DNA of 64,000 bases from CAYNRE01 sp964399535 (GCA_964399535.1 CAYNRE010000026.1:62001-126000); one strand, 5' to 3'; counted from the first letter of the stretch, positions 44,935 to 54,200 are shown. The notes: generated by a model from the sequence alone, not told the origin. Numbers and translations are program-made.

Positions 44935-46601
44935 CCAAGCTTCGTGGAGCCGACGCGCTGACCGCCTGCCTCGAGCGGCTGGGAGTTTGCCGCGTCTACG
45001 GCGTGATTGGCACGTCCATCATCGGATTTCTCGACGGTCTTTACGAGTCCCGCGAGCGAATCCGCTATGTAAGTTGCCGACACGAACAAGTCGCCGGCAG
45101 CATGGCCGATGCCGAGGGGAGACTCACTCGTCGGCCCGGAGTCGTGGCCTTGCATTCCGGACCCGGGGCGCTCAACGCCATGATCAGTCTGGCCAATGCA
45201 GCCAAAGACTGTTCGCCGATGGTGGCCGTCGCCGGTTCCATAAAGCGGAAGCTCGTTGGCTGCGACGGAATGCTCGAACTCGACCATCTTCGCGTCTTCC
45301 GTCCGCTGTGCCGGGCAACTTTTCGCCTGGAATCGGTACGTGATGTGCCGAACATCGTCTCCCATGCCTGGCGAGCCGCGCTGGAAGGGTCCGGCGGACC
45401 GGTCTTGATCGAGGTGCCCGAAGACGTTTGGGCTGATCGCGCGGAGGTCGATCTGGAGCTACTCGATCGCAGGGTCGATGAACCGCCTCCGCCTCCCTCG
45501 AACGAGGTCCAGCGCTTGGCCCAGCGGCTGTGGTCGGCCGCACGACCGGTGCTCTTGGCCGGCGGCGGAGTGGTCTCTGCTCGCGCCAGCGAGCTTCTGG
45601 CCAAGCTCGCCGAGCTAGGCCAGTTCCCGGTAGCCACGACGGGAAACGGCCGGGGAGCCATTTCCGAGCTCCACCCCTTGGCGCTCGGCCGGGCGGGCTT
45701 CGGCGGGGGCAACCCCGTGGCCGACGAGGCACTTCGGCGGGCAGACTTCGTACTGGCGATCGGCTGCACCATCTCGGATATGACTACCTATGAATATACC
45801 TGGCCGATCCAGGGAGAAATCGTCGCGATTAACCTGGACCACGACAACGACCAGAAGCGGGTACCGATCGAGGCCGTCTACGCCGACGCCGGGCGGCTGT
45901 TGACGGACTTGAACGAGGTTGTGTCCGCATTCGCGGCCGACGAGCGCTCTTCCTGGATCCACGAGCTGGAACCCGAACGAGCCGCCTGGCGAAATCTGCT
46001 CGCCAGTTCGCTCGCCCCCGATCGCGAGCCGCTTTCACCGGCCTACGTGTGCCAACGGCTCCGCGAACGGTTGGCCCCCGATGCGGTGGTCAGCGTGGGA
46101 GCTGGGATGCACCTGCTGTATCCCATGGCCTATTTGCCGTCGCAGCAACCGTCGACGTTTCTCTCCGCCGTGAATTTCGGTGCAATGGGTTTCGGCTTTC
46201 CGGCTGCTCTGGCCGCGAAGCTAGTCTTTCCTCAGCGCCAGGTGCTGGCCTTTCTGGGCGATGGCGACTTCTTGATGACCGTCCAAGATCTTGAAACGGC
46301 GGTTCGCGAACGCATCGCGGTTCGGTTATTCGTCATCAACGACAACTCTTATCGGGTGCTCGCATTTCGGCAACGCGTGCAGTTCGCGGGCCGAGTCTAT
46401 GGCTCATTGCATCAGAATCCCGATCTTCTCAAACTTGCCGACGCGTTTGGTTTGCGGGCCTGGCGAATCTCGCGCGCCGCCGACGTCGACGGCGCGCTCG
46501 ATGGCGCGCTGGCTGATCCAGGACCTTGCCTGGTTGAAATCGTAACCGATCCTGACGATATCCCGCCGACCAATCTCACGGCGGCGATGGGCATGAATTG
46601 A
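44931..46601 (+). CDS. Thiamine-diphosphate-dependent enzyme (acetolactate-synthase-like)
   Basis: The 556-residue protein has the N-terminal domain with the catalytic Glu (YVSCRHEQVAGSMADAEGR) and the C-terminal ThDP-binding motif GDGDFLMTVQD...NDN. Known relatives include acetolactate synthase, glyoxylate carboligase (which lacks this Glu, so unlikely here), phosphonopyruvate decarboxylase and benzoylformate decarboxylase. Coupled to the 2-hydroxyacid dehydrogenase, the pair may link a 2-oxo acid to reduction of its product. No reason is visible for its place beside nxr. Confidence 0.83.
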   Translation: MTKLRGADALTACLERLGVCRVYGVIGTSIIGFLDGLYESRERIRYVSCRHEQVAGSMADAEGRLTRRPGVVALHSGPGALNAMISLANAAKDCSPMVAVAGSIKRKLVGCDGMLELDHLRVFRPLCRATFRLESVRDVPNIVSHAWRAALEGSGGPVLIEVPEDVWADRAEVDLELLDRRVDEPPPPPSNEVQRLAQRLWSAARPVLLAGGGVVSARASELLAKLAELGQFPVATTGNGRGAISELHPLALGRAGFGGGNPVADEALRRADFVLAIGCTISDMTTYEYTWPIQGEIVAINLDHDNDQKRVPIEAVYADAGRLLTDLNEVVSAFAADERSSWIHELEPERAAWRNLLASSLAPDREPLSPAYVCQRLRERLAPDAVVSVGAGMHLLYPMAYLPSQQPSTFLSAVNFGAMGFGFPAALAAKLVFPQRQVLAFLGDGDFLMTVQDLETAVRERIAVRLFVINDNSYRVLAFRQRVQFAGRVYGSLHQNPDLLKLADAFGLRAWRISRAADVDGALDGALADPGPCLVEIVTDPDDIPPTNLTAAMGMN

Positions 46602-46743
46602 GGCGGGCTTTCTCCAGACCGCCTACGGCCGTCTTCGGTTACTCGACGTTGACACTGCTGGTGTGCTGGCGTTGAACGCCAAAGACACCGCTTGCGTCAC
46701 TTGCCACCAGGGGTAGAACCGGCCATCGACAGTAGCTCCAGAA

Positions 46744-46857
46744 TGTCAATTCTTGTTTTTGGGTTCTTCGGGAAATTTAGTGGGTGGAGCGGTTCGGGTT
46801 GATGCCTGGCTCGTGGCAGTTAGTGGTTGCAGCTCGGCTAGCTAGGGCTCGCAGTGA
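46744..46857 (-). pseudogene. Remnant of a gene shared with 57600-57720
   Basis: On the minus strand the reading frame gives CEP*LAELQPL, then QASTRTAPPTKFPEEPKN and a stop. It aligns codon by codon, without gaps, with CEPELEELEPP and QASASAAPPTKFTEEPQA at 57600. The in-frame stop shows it is decayed. Family unknown. A second homologous arm lies at about 46975-47098. Confidence 0.55.
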
Positions 46858-46863
46858 TTTGTT

Positions 46864-46990
46864 TCACCCACTCTGAGACATTTTTGGCCCGTCGTTAGCT
46901 ACGACCTCCGAGGTCTCCAGTGGCAGCGTCGGCTGCCGCAACTTCAGGTTCGCCTCACGCCGTCGATGCCGGGCTGCGGCCAGCTGGCGC
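46864..46990 (-). pseudogene. 3' end of an IS3-family transposase
   Basis: Minus-strand text RHRRREANLKLRQPTLPLE then SEVVAN is the C-terminus of an IS3-family (IS2-type) integrase; the same tail is at 54690-54784 in the opposite orientation. The distal end carries TTTCACCCACTCTGAGAC, like an IS terminus. The rest of the element is missing. Confidence 0.6.
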
Positions 46991-47227
46991 TCGGCGACGG
47001 CGAATTGCTCTGGCAGGGCTGGAAGACCGGCTCTCCCCTTGGGAAGGGGCCCTCTCGTTAGCCCCTCCGCCGTCACCGTCGCTTCGCGCACGACTTACGT
47101 GTCCGTTCCGTGGAGCTTTCAATTACCCACAACTGTTTCGCATAGGTGAGGTTTCGCGTCGAGGCTATCCTGCGGCCGGACTGCGAGCGTTGCTTGCAGA
47201 CGTCGGGCTGCATGGAGGGCCAAAGCC

Positions 47228-48580
47228 ATGGAAGGCTGGGTCGAGCGAGAGATCGAGGGGTGTGAGTTTCCTGACCAGCGATTGAAGGCGCGATTTCGCA
47301 AGTTGCTCGCTTTGCTGGGCGAAAAGATCGGGGCAGCGTTGCCTGCGGCGTGCCAGGACTGGGCTGCAACAAGAGCAGCCTACCGTTTCTTCAGCAACGC
47401 GAAGGTGGATGAAAGCATCATCCTGGCCGGGCACTTCGCCGCCACGGCGGCTCGCATGGCCGCGACGAAAGGGCCGCTCCTCGTCCTGCATGACACGACC
47501 GAGTTTAGCTTCCAGCGCGAGCGGCCCAAGAACATTGGCCTCACGCGTCGGATCCCCACGGGTCGAATTGGCCGCGAGCCGATCACGAATTGCAGGCTGC
47601 TGATGCATTCGAGCCTGGCGGTCACCACAGCAGGCAAGCCACTGGGGCTGACGGCCGTCAAGTTCTGGACCCGCAAGAAGTTCAAGGGGACCAACGCCCT
47701 CAAGGGCGGTGTCGCAGGCGGCAAGCACTCGGTCAACACGACACGAATTCCGATCGAAGAGAAGGAGAGCGTCCGCTGGCTGGAGAACCTGCGGCAGTCG
47801 ACGGAACTGGCTAATTCCGACCGCTGCATTCACATCGGCGACCGGGAAAGCGACATTTACGAGCTGTTCTGGCTGGCCCAGGAAGAGAAGACCCATTTTC
47901 TCGTGCAGACATGCGTCGATCGACTGGCCGGGACGGGAAAGACCACCATCGCCCGCAGGATGGCGCGGGAGCCGATTCAGGGGACGCACGTCGTTGAAGT
48001 GTTGGATGCCAAGGGTCGGCCGATCGAAGTCACCTTGCAACTGCGATATAGCCAAATGACGGTGCATCCGCCGATCGGCAAGCACAAGAAGTATCCGCCG
48101 CTGTCGCTGACCGTGATCCATGCCTGGGAGCGCGGAAAACCGGAAGGCCGAAAACCGATCTGCTGGAAGTTGTTGACCGACCTGCCAGTAGACCACCTGG
48201 AGTCGGCCATTGAAAAGTTGGAGTGGTACTCGCAGCGATGGAAGATCGAGACGTTTCACAAAGTGCTGAAATCCGGCTGCAGGGCCGAAGACGCCCAGTT
48301 GCGCACGGCCGAGCGGTTGACGAATCTAATTGCCGTGTTCTGCATCATTGCCTGGCGGGTGTTCTGGCTAACGATGGTCCATCGGACTAATCCCAAGGCG
48401 CCCGCCGACACAGTGTTCACCGACACCGAGATCACGATTCTCAGCCACGTCGACAGTGATCAAAAGCAGTCGCCTCCAAAACACGAGGCGCACTACGTCC
48501 TCGCAATCGCCAAACTCGGCAGCTATCTCGCCCGCAGGCACGACGGCCCGCCAGGGAATACGGTGATTTGCGCGGGCTGA
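47228..48580 (+). CDS. IS4-family transposase
   Basis: The 450-residue DDE transposase resembles the IS50/Tn5 branch. It has LVLHDTTEFSF with the first Asp, HIGDRESDIYELF with the second, and YSQRWKIETFHKVLKSGC, which holds the catalytic Glu in the Y-(2)-R-(3)-E-(6)-K signature. The ORF is intact, so the element may still move. It ends 3 bp before the IS5-family insertion. Confidence 0.9.
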   Translation: MEGWVEREIEGCEFPDQRLKARFRKLLALLGEKIGAALPAACQDWAATRAAYRFFSNAKVDESIILAGHFAATAARMAATKGPLLVLHDTTEFSFQRERPKNIGLTRRIPTGRIGREPITNCRLLMHSSLAVTTAGKPLGLTAVKFWTRKKFKGTNALKGGVAGGKHSVNTTRIPIEEKESVRWLENLRQSTELANSDRCIHIGDRESDIYELFWLAQEEKTHFLVQTCVDRLAGTGKTTIARRMAREPIQGTHVVEVLDAKGRPIEVTLQLRYSQMTVHPPIGKHKKYPPLSLTVIHAWERGKPEGRKPICWKLLTDLPVDHLESAIEKLEWYSQRWKIETFHKVLKSGCRAEDAQLRTAERLTNLIAVFCIIAWRVFWLTMVHRTNPKAPADTVFTDTEITILSHVDSDQKQSPPKHEAHYVLAIAKLGSYLARRHDGPPGNTVICAG

Positions 48581-48583
48581 CTA

Positions 48584-49459
48584 GACCCGGTTTCAAAACC
48601 CTGTTGAACTAAACTTGCGCCCTGGCAGGACTTCGGTTAAGACGGTCATTGAAAGGAGACTTTCGATGGCCAAGCGACACGAGGTCGAACTGACGGACGC
48701 CCAGTGGGCGAGGATTGCGCCGCACCTTCCGAAATGCAAGCCCAATCGCAAAGGAGGTCGCCCGCCGGCCGACGTTCGAGCATGCTTCGAAGGCATTTTG
48801 TGGGTGCTACGAAGCGGCGCTCGCTGGCGCGACTTGCCGGAGCGGTACCCCTCGCCGAGCACCTGTTGGCGTCGGCTCACCGAGTGGGAGGCCGAGGGAA
48901 TTCTGGAAAAAATCTGGCACGCCTTTCTCGACACACTCGACGAGCACGGGCTGATCGATTGGGACGAAGTGTTTGTCGACGGGACCTTCTCGCCGGCAAA
49001 AAAAGGGGCGACCGAGTCGGAAAAACCAAGCGCGGAAAGGGTACGAAGCTGGTGGTGGTGGCGGATGGTCAGGGAGTTCCGCTCGCATGCCTTACCGCGT
49101 CTGCTAGTCCTGCAGAGGTCACGCTTGCGGAAGAAGCCCTCGCCGAGGTCCCGGTCGGCGAAACGCCCACGCCGCTGATCGCCGATCGAGCCTACGACAG
49201 CGACCGCCTGCGCAGCACCCTGTTGGCGAAAGGGTGGGATCTGGTCTGCCCGCACCGCCGCGGGAGAAAACGACCGGCGACGCAAGACGGCCGCAAGCTC
49301 AGGCGCTATCGCCGGCGTTGGACGATTGAACGCACCATCTCCTGGCTGCACAACTTCCGCCGCCTGGTTGTTCGCTACGAATACTACAGCACCGTGTTTC
49401 AAGCGTTTATCCACTTGGCCTGCATCATCATCTGCTTACGACGGTTTTGAAACCGGCTC
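48584..49459 (+). mobile_element. IS5-family (IS427-type) element nested in the IS4-family element
   Basis: 876 bp, with imperfect 16-bp terminal repeats: GACCCGGTTTCAAAAC on the left, and GTTTTGAAACCGGCTC on the right, one mismatch in reverse complement. It is flanked by a TA duplication (48582-48583 and 49460-49461). It landed immediately after the IS4 transposase gene, so the IS4 ORF stayed intact. Confidence 0.85.
48666..49450 (+). CDS. IS5-family transposase, two-frame, probable -1 frameshift
   Basis: The first frame (48666-49178) begins MAKRHEVELTDAQWARIAPH and carries FVDGTFSPAKKG with the first Asp; the second frame gives LIADRAYDSDRL and RRRWTIERTISWL with the rest of the DDE triad. 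The frames meet at A7G (48998-49004), a typical slippery site, and the shift from the first to the second is -1. The joined protein would be about 261 residues. This layout is known in IS427-type elements. If read without slippage, only a truncated protein is made. Confidence 0.85.
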
Positions 49460-49534
49460 TAGGCTGACCGACATCCATCTCGGCTTCAACTTGGCCCGAG
49501 TTGTGGGTAATTGAAAGCTCCACGGAACGGACAC

Positions 49535-49706
49535 ACCGAACTGGTCACAGCAACTTGCCGTTCGAGAACCGGACCGAGGTCTTAGGCAGCGAACGCTCAC
49601 AGGGGCGGCCCTCGATCGCCTCACCCATCACTGCCACACCCTGGAGACCAAGGGCGAAAGCTACCGCCGGCAGGATGCCCGCCGCGGACGGAAACGCCCG
49701 TACTGA
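49535..49706 (+). pseudogene. Remnant of IS21-family istB
   Basis: The frame reads TLTGAALDRLTHHCHTLET, then KGESYRRQDARR and a stop at 49706, like the C-terminus of IstB ATPases. An upstream LPFENRTEVLGSER is in a different frame, so there is at least one frameshift. Only the tail remains, next to the IS4-family right end. Confidence 0.6.
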
Positions 49707-49993
49707 ACACTGGCCCGGGAAGCACCGGCTGACCGCCAGTTAAGTTTCGCTAAACTAACATCGTCCCGCGCCCCCGACCCGACGCCTGGAGATTCCATCC
49801 CAAACCAGCGCCACCAAATTCGACCGCCGTCAACGTCCAAGCAAGATTACGGCGCCTCCCTGCCGATCTGCACGATCTCTTCTGCCCAAACATGCTTCTG
49901 TTCTGATCATCGGCGCCGACCAACCAAACCAAGCGCCGCGACCAGGTGTTCGCGCAGGTCAGGACTCCTGTGTCAGGGTTTGTCCGCGGACGA

Positions 49994-51652
49994 CTATCTT
50001 GGGACAGGGGCCTCCGTGGGATTTTCGTCGCCAGCAGGAACGGCAGGTGCTTCGTGTGGCGGCTGCGGCAGCAGGCGTTCGGTCTGGTACCACTGGTGCT
50101 CCTGCCGCGCCAGGATCTCATCAATCACCGTGCGAACCGCGGCCGCGGCTCCAGCCTGTCCCGTCTGCTCGGCGTGCGAGGCTAACTCGCGGGCCTCGGG
50201 AATAAGTTCCTGGTAGAAGCGTTCGGCCACTTCGTACATGCCGTGCCAATGGGCGTAGTCCGGCGCCATCATCGAGGCACCATGGCGGGCGCGGCGTCCT
50301 TCATGATGCCACAGGTAGAACCAGGTCCATTCGATCTTTTCGTCGAACTCGCCGGGAGTCAGCAACTTGTTGGCGCGGAGGGCCGCCATGATCGACTGCC
50401 CTGGCTTGGCGAATTTCTCGTTGTAGTTGATGACGAAATCATCGTATTGCTTATAGAAGGACTGGACGTAATTCTGCGTATGGCAGTGGGTGCAAACCAA
50501 CTGCATGCGAGTGCGCTTCTGCTGCCAGGTATCCACGACCAGGGCTTTTCGCTTCTCGGGATCGGTTTCCTTGACCAGTTCGCCGTCCGCGCCAGTGTCG
50601 AGCAACATGCTTACCGGCGGACGATTGGTCCAGGAAATGCGTTCACCAGCGTTGTGCGTCACTTTGCGTCCGTTGCGAGTATGTGCCGACATGTGACATG
50701 TAGCACAAGTAGGCGCCTGCGAATATTCTTCGCCGAGCACCCAGTGATGGGCGTCGAGATTCATCTGCTCGCGTAGGTCGCGGAAGGCCACGCCGTGCTT
50801 CGATTCCTCGTAGATTTCCTTTTGCGGGTGATCGGGGCCGAGGTGGCACTTGCCACAGTTCTCGGGCTGGCGAGCGCGGCGGGGCGAAAAGTCGTGGCGC
50901 GAGTGGCAAGCCGAGCAGGAACCGCGCGAGCCGTCGAGATTAAGCCGGCCGATGCCAGTGTTGGGCCAAGTGGCTGGGTGCAGTAGCGGGCGCCCCGACT
51001 CATCATGCTTGACCAAGGCTACCTGGTCCGTATTGGTCGGTTTGCCATCGTCGCCCGGCGCCAGTTGTTCGAAGGTGATCAAGCTGCCATCGGTGCCTTC
51101 CAACGCCACCTTACTGCCATGGCATTGCTGGCAACCGACCTCGGCGCTGGCCATGCCATTGACCGATTTCACTTCCATGCCGGGCGTAGGAGAGTGCGGA
51201 TTGAAGGGGACTCGCGAGCCTTCGATGGTTTCCGCCAGGCGATTGTCCAGCGAGGCGAGAATATTGCCGCCCTTGGCATGGTGGCTGGCGGCAAATTCGA
51301 CGTATTCCTGTTGGTGACAGGCGCCGCAGTCACGGGGCGAAACGATTGTGGCAATCATCGCGCCGTAGTGATTGAAGGCGTCTGCATCGCGCTGATCGGC
51401 CTTGTGACATTCGACACAGCCCACTCCTTTTTCGGCATGCGTGCTGCCAACCCAGTGGTCGATGATGCCAGGCGACTGCTGACGATGACAATTGACACAG
51501 CTTGTACTTGATGCGGGGACAGCCACGTGCGCCTTGCGCAGCCCGACCTCGGCTCGACGGCGCGCCACCTCGCGCTCTTGCACCAATAGGAGCGAAAGGA
51601 GAAAGACGAGCCCTAGAATGGCAATGATGGCTTGTTTAGCGCGTAGCGTCAT
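49994..51652 (-). CDS. Octahaem HAO-like cytochrome c, membrane-anchored
   Basis: The 552-residue protein has eight c-type haem motifs: CVNCH, CVECH, CGACH, CQQCH, CSACH, CGKCH, CATCH and CTHCH. An N-terminal membrane helix (IIAILGLVFLLSLLL) anchors it outside. The C-terminal part, with WHHEGRRARHGASMMAPDYA and HWHGMYEVAERFY, matches the hydroxylamine oxidoreductase (HAO) family. Tyr466 in PDYAHWHG is a candidate for the cross-linking Tyr of haem P460, but only alignment can tell; without it the enzyme would be a reductase of the epsilon-HAO kind. Start at ATG 51652; a TTG 72 bp upstream is less likely. Third gene of the operon after the cytochrome b gene. Confidence 0.87.
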   Translation of the reverse strand: MTLRAKQAIIAILGLVFLLSLLLVQEREVARRRAEVGLRKAHVAVPASSTSCVNCHRQQSPGIIDHWVGSTHAEKGVGCVECHKADQRDADAFNHYGAMIATIVSPRDCGACHQQEYVEFAASHHAKGGNILASLDNRLAETIEGSRVPFNPHSPTPGMEVKSVNGMASAEVGCQQCHGSKVALEGTDGSLITFEQLAPGDDGKPTNTDQVALVKHDESGRPLLHPATWPNTGIGRLNLDGSRGSCSACHSRHDFSPRRARQPENCGKCHLGPDHPQKEIYEESKHGVAFRDLREQMNLDAHHWVLGEEYSQAPTCATCHMSAHTRNGRKVTHNAGERISWTNRPPVSMLLDTGADGELVKETDPEKRKALVVDTWQQKRTRMQLVCTHCHTQNYVQSFYKQYDDFVINYNEKFAKPGQSIMAALRANKLLTPGEFDEKIEWTWFYLWHHEGRRARHGASMMAPDYAHWHGMYEVAERFYQELIPEARELASHAEQTGQAGAAAAVRTVIDEILARQEHQWYQTERLLPQPPHEAPAVPAGDENPTEAPVPR

Positions 51653-51728
51653 CGTATCTGTTCTATCGTTACGTAGGAGTGAAGAAACCGAATGTGGGTC
51701 CTGTAGGCCAAGCAGGGCAAGCAACCGG

Positions 51729-52778
51729 TCAGTGCGTTACCACTGCCTCCCAAACCGTCAATCCAGTCAGCAGCAGCGCAGCCACGATACCGATATACAC
51801 ACTGGCGTCGTCACGGCTAGTGAGCTTCCGCAAGACCGAGTCGAGCCAGGGCCAGAGAAACATCGCCGCCACGATGAACCCCATGCTTAATACGGCGGTC
51901 GTCGGCCCGAAGAGCTTGAGCCAGCGGAAGGTAGCGTAAAAGAACCACTCGGGCTTTATAACCTCGGGCGTGGTGAGCGGATCGGCCCGTGGCCCCATCA
52001 CTACGGGAAAAACCGTCGCCAATACGCTCAACAAGACCATCAAGAACAGGCCGAAGGCCAATTCCGTGGCCATGTGGTCGGGGAAAAAATTGAAATGCTT
52101 GGGCGCGGTCGGTTTCTCATCCTCGAAGCGCAGCTCGGTGACGCCGTGAAGCCGGACCAACGTGATGTGAATGAACACCAACAGGATCAGCGTTGCCGGC
52201 AGAATGGCGGCGTGCAGGATAAAAAAGCGCGGTAGCGTGCGATCGTTGTACTGCTCGCCAGCCAACAGCAACTGCTTGAACACGGCCCCCACGACCGGCA
52301 CGGTGTCAAGGATGTTGCCCGCCACCGTGGCTCCCCAATAGCTGAGTTGCTCAAACACCAAACTGTAGCCGGTGAACCCCAACCCCAGCGAGCAGAGCAA
52401 CAATGCCATACCCACCAACCAATTCAACTCCCGCGGCCGACGAAAGGCCCCGGTAAAGTAGACCCGCATTTGGTGCAGGATCACCGCTGCGATCATCAGT
52501 GTCGCGGCCCACTTGTGCAAACCGCGGAAATACCAGCCGTAGGAGACCTCATCGGTGATGTAACGGACCGACTCGTAGGCGGTTGTCGAACTGGGTTGAA
52601 AGTAGACCGCCAGCAGGATGCCCGTGATGACCTGCACCACGAAGAGATAGGCGGGAGTTCCGCCCAGGCAAAACCACCAACGGCGCATGTGACTCGGCAC
52701 CGGCTCATTGGTCCATTCGCGGAGTTGATCTCCGGAAATGGGCACTCGCTCGCCGAACCACTGGGAGAGGCGGCTCAC
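51729..52778 (-). CDS. Cytochrome b of a Rieske/b complex
   Basis: The 349-residue membrane protein has about eight helices. The haem ligands are H-x13-H in LHKWAATLMIAAVILHQM and H-x14-H in ILHAAILPATLILLVFIHI, the b6-like spacing. A PEWFFY motif near the C-terminus is the quinol-site PEWY type. So it joins a b6-like core with a subunit-IV-like end in one chain. It oxidises quinol and passes electrons to the Rieske protein. Its ATG overlaps the end of the Rieske gene by 4 bp. Confidence 0.92.
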   Translation of the reverse strand: MSRLSQWFGERVPISGDQLREWTNEPVPSHMRRWWFCLGGTPAYLFVVQVITGILLAVYFQPSSTTAYESVRYITDEVSYGWYFRGLHKWAATLMIAAVILHQMRVYFTGAFRRPRELNWLVGMALLLCSLGLGFTGYSLVFEQLSYWGATVAGNILDTVPVVGAVFKQLLLAGEQYNDRTLPRFFILHAAILPATLILLVFIHITLVRLHGVTELRFEDEKPTAPKHFNFFPDHMATELAFGLFLMVLLSVLATVFPVVMGPRADPLTTPEVIKPEWFFYATFRWLKLFGPTTAVLSMGFIVAAMFLWPWLDSVLRKLTSRDDASVYIGIVAALLLTGLTVWEAVVTH

Positions 52779-53398
52779 ACCCGACCTCCATCGCGCGGAA
52801 GCGATTCAGCCAGGCACAGCCCGTCACCCGGCGCAGGACGAGCGCAGTCGGTCAATTCCAGTGATTTGCCGATCGACTCTGCCGGCAACTCGATGAACAA
52901 CAATTCTCCCTCAAGCCGCAGCGGATAACGTGGTAAATGCTGCCCCGCAGCCAGCGGAGGACCGCCCGTAGGACGTCCTTCCGCGTCGAACGCGCCATTG
53001 TGGCACGGGCAGAAAAAACGATGATGCTGCCCTTCCCAATGGACGCGGCAGCCGAGATGAGGGCAGGTGCTCGACAACGCGACGAAATCGTCAACCAGCG
53101 GGGGCGACTTCGCGTCCGATGCGGCACGGCGCTTGATCACCACGGGCGCGCCGCTGGGTGTCACAAACGTTGCCGACTCGCCGGGCGGAATCTGTGACGC
53201 TTGGGCGGCGAAAAGCCAAATCCTCTCCTGTCGCGAGGGGAACAAGAACTGCCCGGCGAATGTGAAAAACGTCCCATAGCCCGCCGCTAGGCCACCGAGC
53301 ATGGCCAGCGAAGAGAGACTACTCAAAAAATCTCGCCGCGCCTCGGCAGCACGTTGCTCGCCGGACGCGGAACTGATCTCGGCGGATTCATCGTCCAT
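52775..53398 (-). CDS. Rieske iron-sulfur protein
   Basis: The 207-residue protein has the 2Fe-2S ligands in CPHLGC (about 123-128) and CPCHNGAF (about 142-149), the Rieske pair of two Cys and two His. The N-terminus has a Tat-like RRDFLSSLSSLAMLGG followed by a membrane segment, as usual for Rieske proteins. It is the first gene of the operon Rieske-cytochrome b-HAO-like, all on the minus strand with overlapping or short gaps. Confidence 0.93.
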   Translation of the reverse strand: MDDESAEISSASGEQRAAEARRDFLSSLSSLAMLGGLAAGYGTFFTFAGQFLFPSRQERIWLFAAQASQIPPGESATFVTPSGAPVVIKRRAASDAKSPPLVDDFVALSSTCPHLGCRVHWEGQHHRFFCPCHNGAFDAEGRPTGGPPLAAGQHLPRYPLRLEGELLFIELPAESIGKSLELTDCARPAPGDGLCLAESLPRDGGRV

Positions 53399-53724
53399 CA
53401 GCAGAACTCACTTGCCGGAGTTGTCGGTCAACATGACCTCGCAGTCCAGGATTGACGCAAAACGGTCCAAGGCGGATTCGCGCCGAGTGGTCACTGGCGC
53501 TTGCCGCGGTACCTCGATGGCGCGTACCGCACCAAACTGTTTGGCGCCATGACCCGCCCCGCCTTGGCGAGAAGTGTAACGCAAGTTCGCTCGCAGGCAA
53601 TCGCTTACGGAAGAACTTCATGTGCACGTGTAGGGGCAGCGGCTGCATGGGATTCCTATCGCGCGACAAAAGACTCGAGCGTCGCGGCTACCCGGGCGAC
53701 TGCATCGGCCGACAACGCGTCAAG

Positions 53725-54200
53725 TGGCGTACCTCCCCGACATGGGGGTGAGCGACCCGTAAGGAATATAAGGAAAACGGCCCCCTCCCCCAAAGCGGCA
53801 CGCAATCCGACGCGCGAGGTGCATGGGGAGACACACGGACTGCAAATCGTGAGGGTGAGAAAAGCGCCCCCACGATCCGCATAACGGCCCCGTCGAGCAC
53901 CACAAACACCCCCCGCAAGCGACCCACTAGCAACCCTGGCCGAGGCCCTGCGTAGGATCTCGGAAGCCCACCGCCTGCGGCTAGCAGAGTTGCTTTCACG
54001 CCCCGCAGCAGCGGCTACGGCTACGGAACTGCCTGGCGCAAGGGGTTTCCTAGCCAGGGGGAGCGCCCAGGGGTAGGGGGAGCTCGAATCTCTGCGGGGG
54101 TCTGAGCAACGGATACGCCCGCCAGACACGCGCAGAATTGCGCGGGTTAGAGTTCGGCGGTTTTCCTCGATCCGCGATCCGGCGGGGGGCTCCCATTTTC
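53725..54200 (+). repeat. Small-ORF module, copy B
   Basis: Aligns with 23630-23975 (leader and ORF) and with 58119-58360 (ORF and tail). Shared blocks include CGCAATCCGACGCGCG in the leader, GAGTTGCTTTCAC in the ORF, and GCGCCCAGGGG followed by AATCTCT in the tail. Confidence 0.65.
53880..54076 (+). pseudogene. Small helical protein, copy B (broken)
   Basis: From 53927 the frame reads LATLAEALRRISEAHRLRL, AELLSRPAAA and stops at 54076, matching copy A at 23816. The ATG of copy A is ATA here and the N-terminal part is out of frame, so this copy is a pseudogene. Confidence 0.6.

Larger units (their letters stand above)
46602..47098. other. Insertion-sequence and gene debris, no intact gene
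   Basis: Holds a minus-strand C-terminal protein remnant (46744-46857, homologous to 57600-57718) interrupted by the 3' end of an IS3-family transposase (46864-46990), then a second homologous arm. See the repeat entries. Confidence 0.6.
47099..49534 (+). mobile_element. IS4-family element with a nested IS5-family element
   Basis: Bounded by perfect 36-bp inverted repeats, 47099-47134 and 49499-49534. Between them are an IS4-family transposase and an IS5-family element inserted just after its stop; without that insertion the element would be about 1.56 kb. No target duplication is visible around it. It appears young, because the repeats are identical. Confidence 0.85.

Noticed and set aside
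44931..46601. Glyoxylate carboligase
   Set aside because: That enzyme lacks the catalytic Glu, but this protein keeps it (CRHEQVAGS).
47099..49534. A target-site duplication for the IS4-family element
   Set aside because: The 8-10 bp outside the two 36-bp repeats do not match; the element may have sat in a deletion or lost it.
51653..51724. TTG start for the HAO-like protein at 51724
   Set aside because: It would add 24 residues without a ribosome site, while the ATG at 51652 directly precedes a basic-then-hydrophobic anchor.
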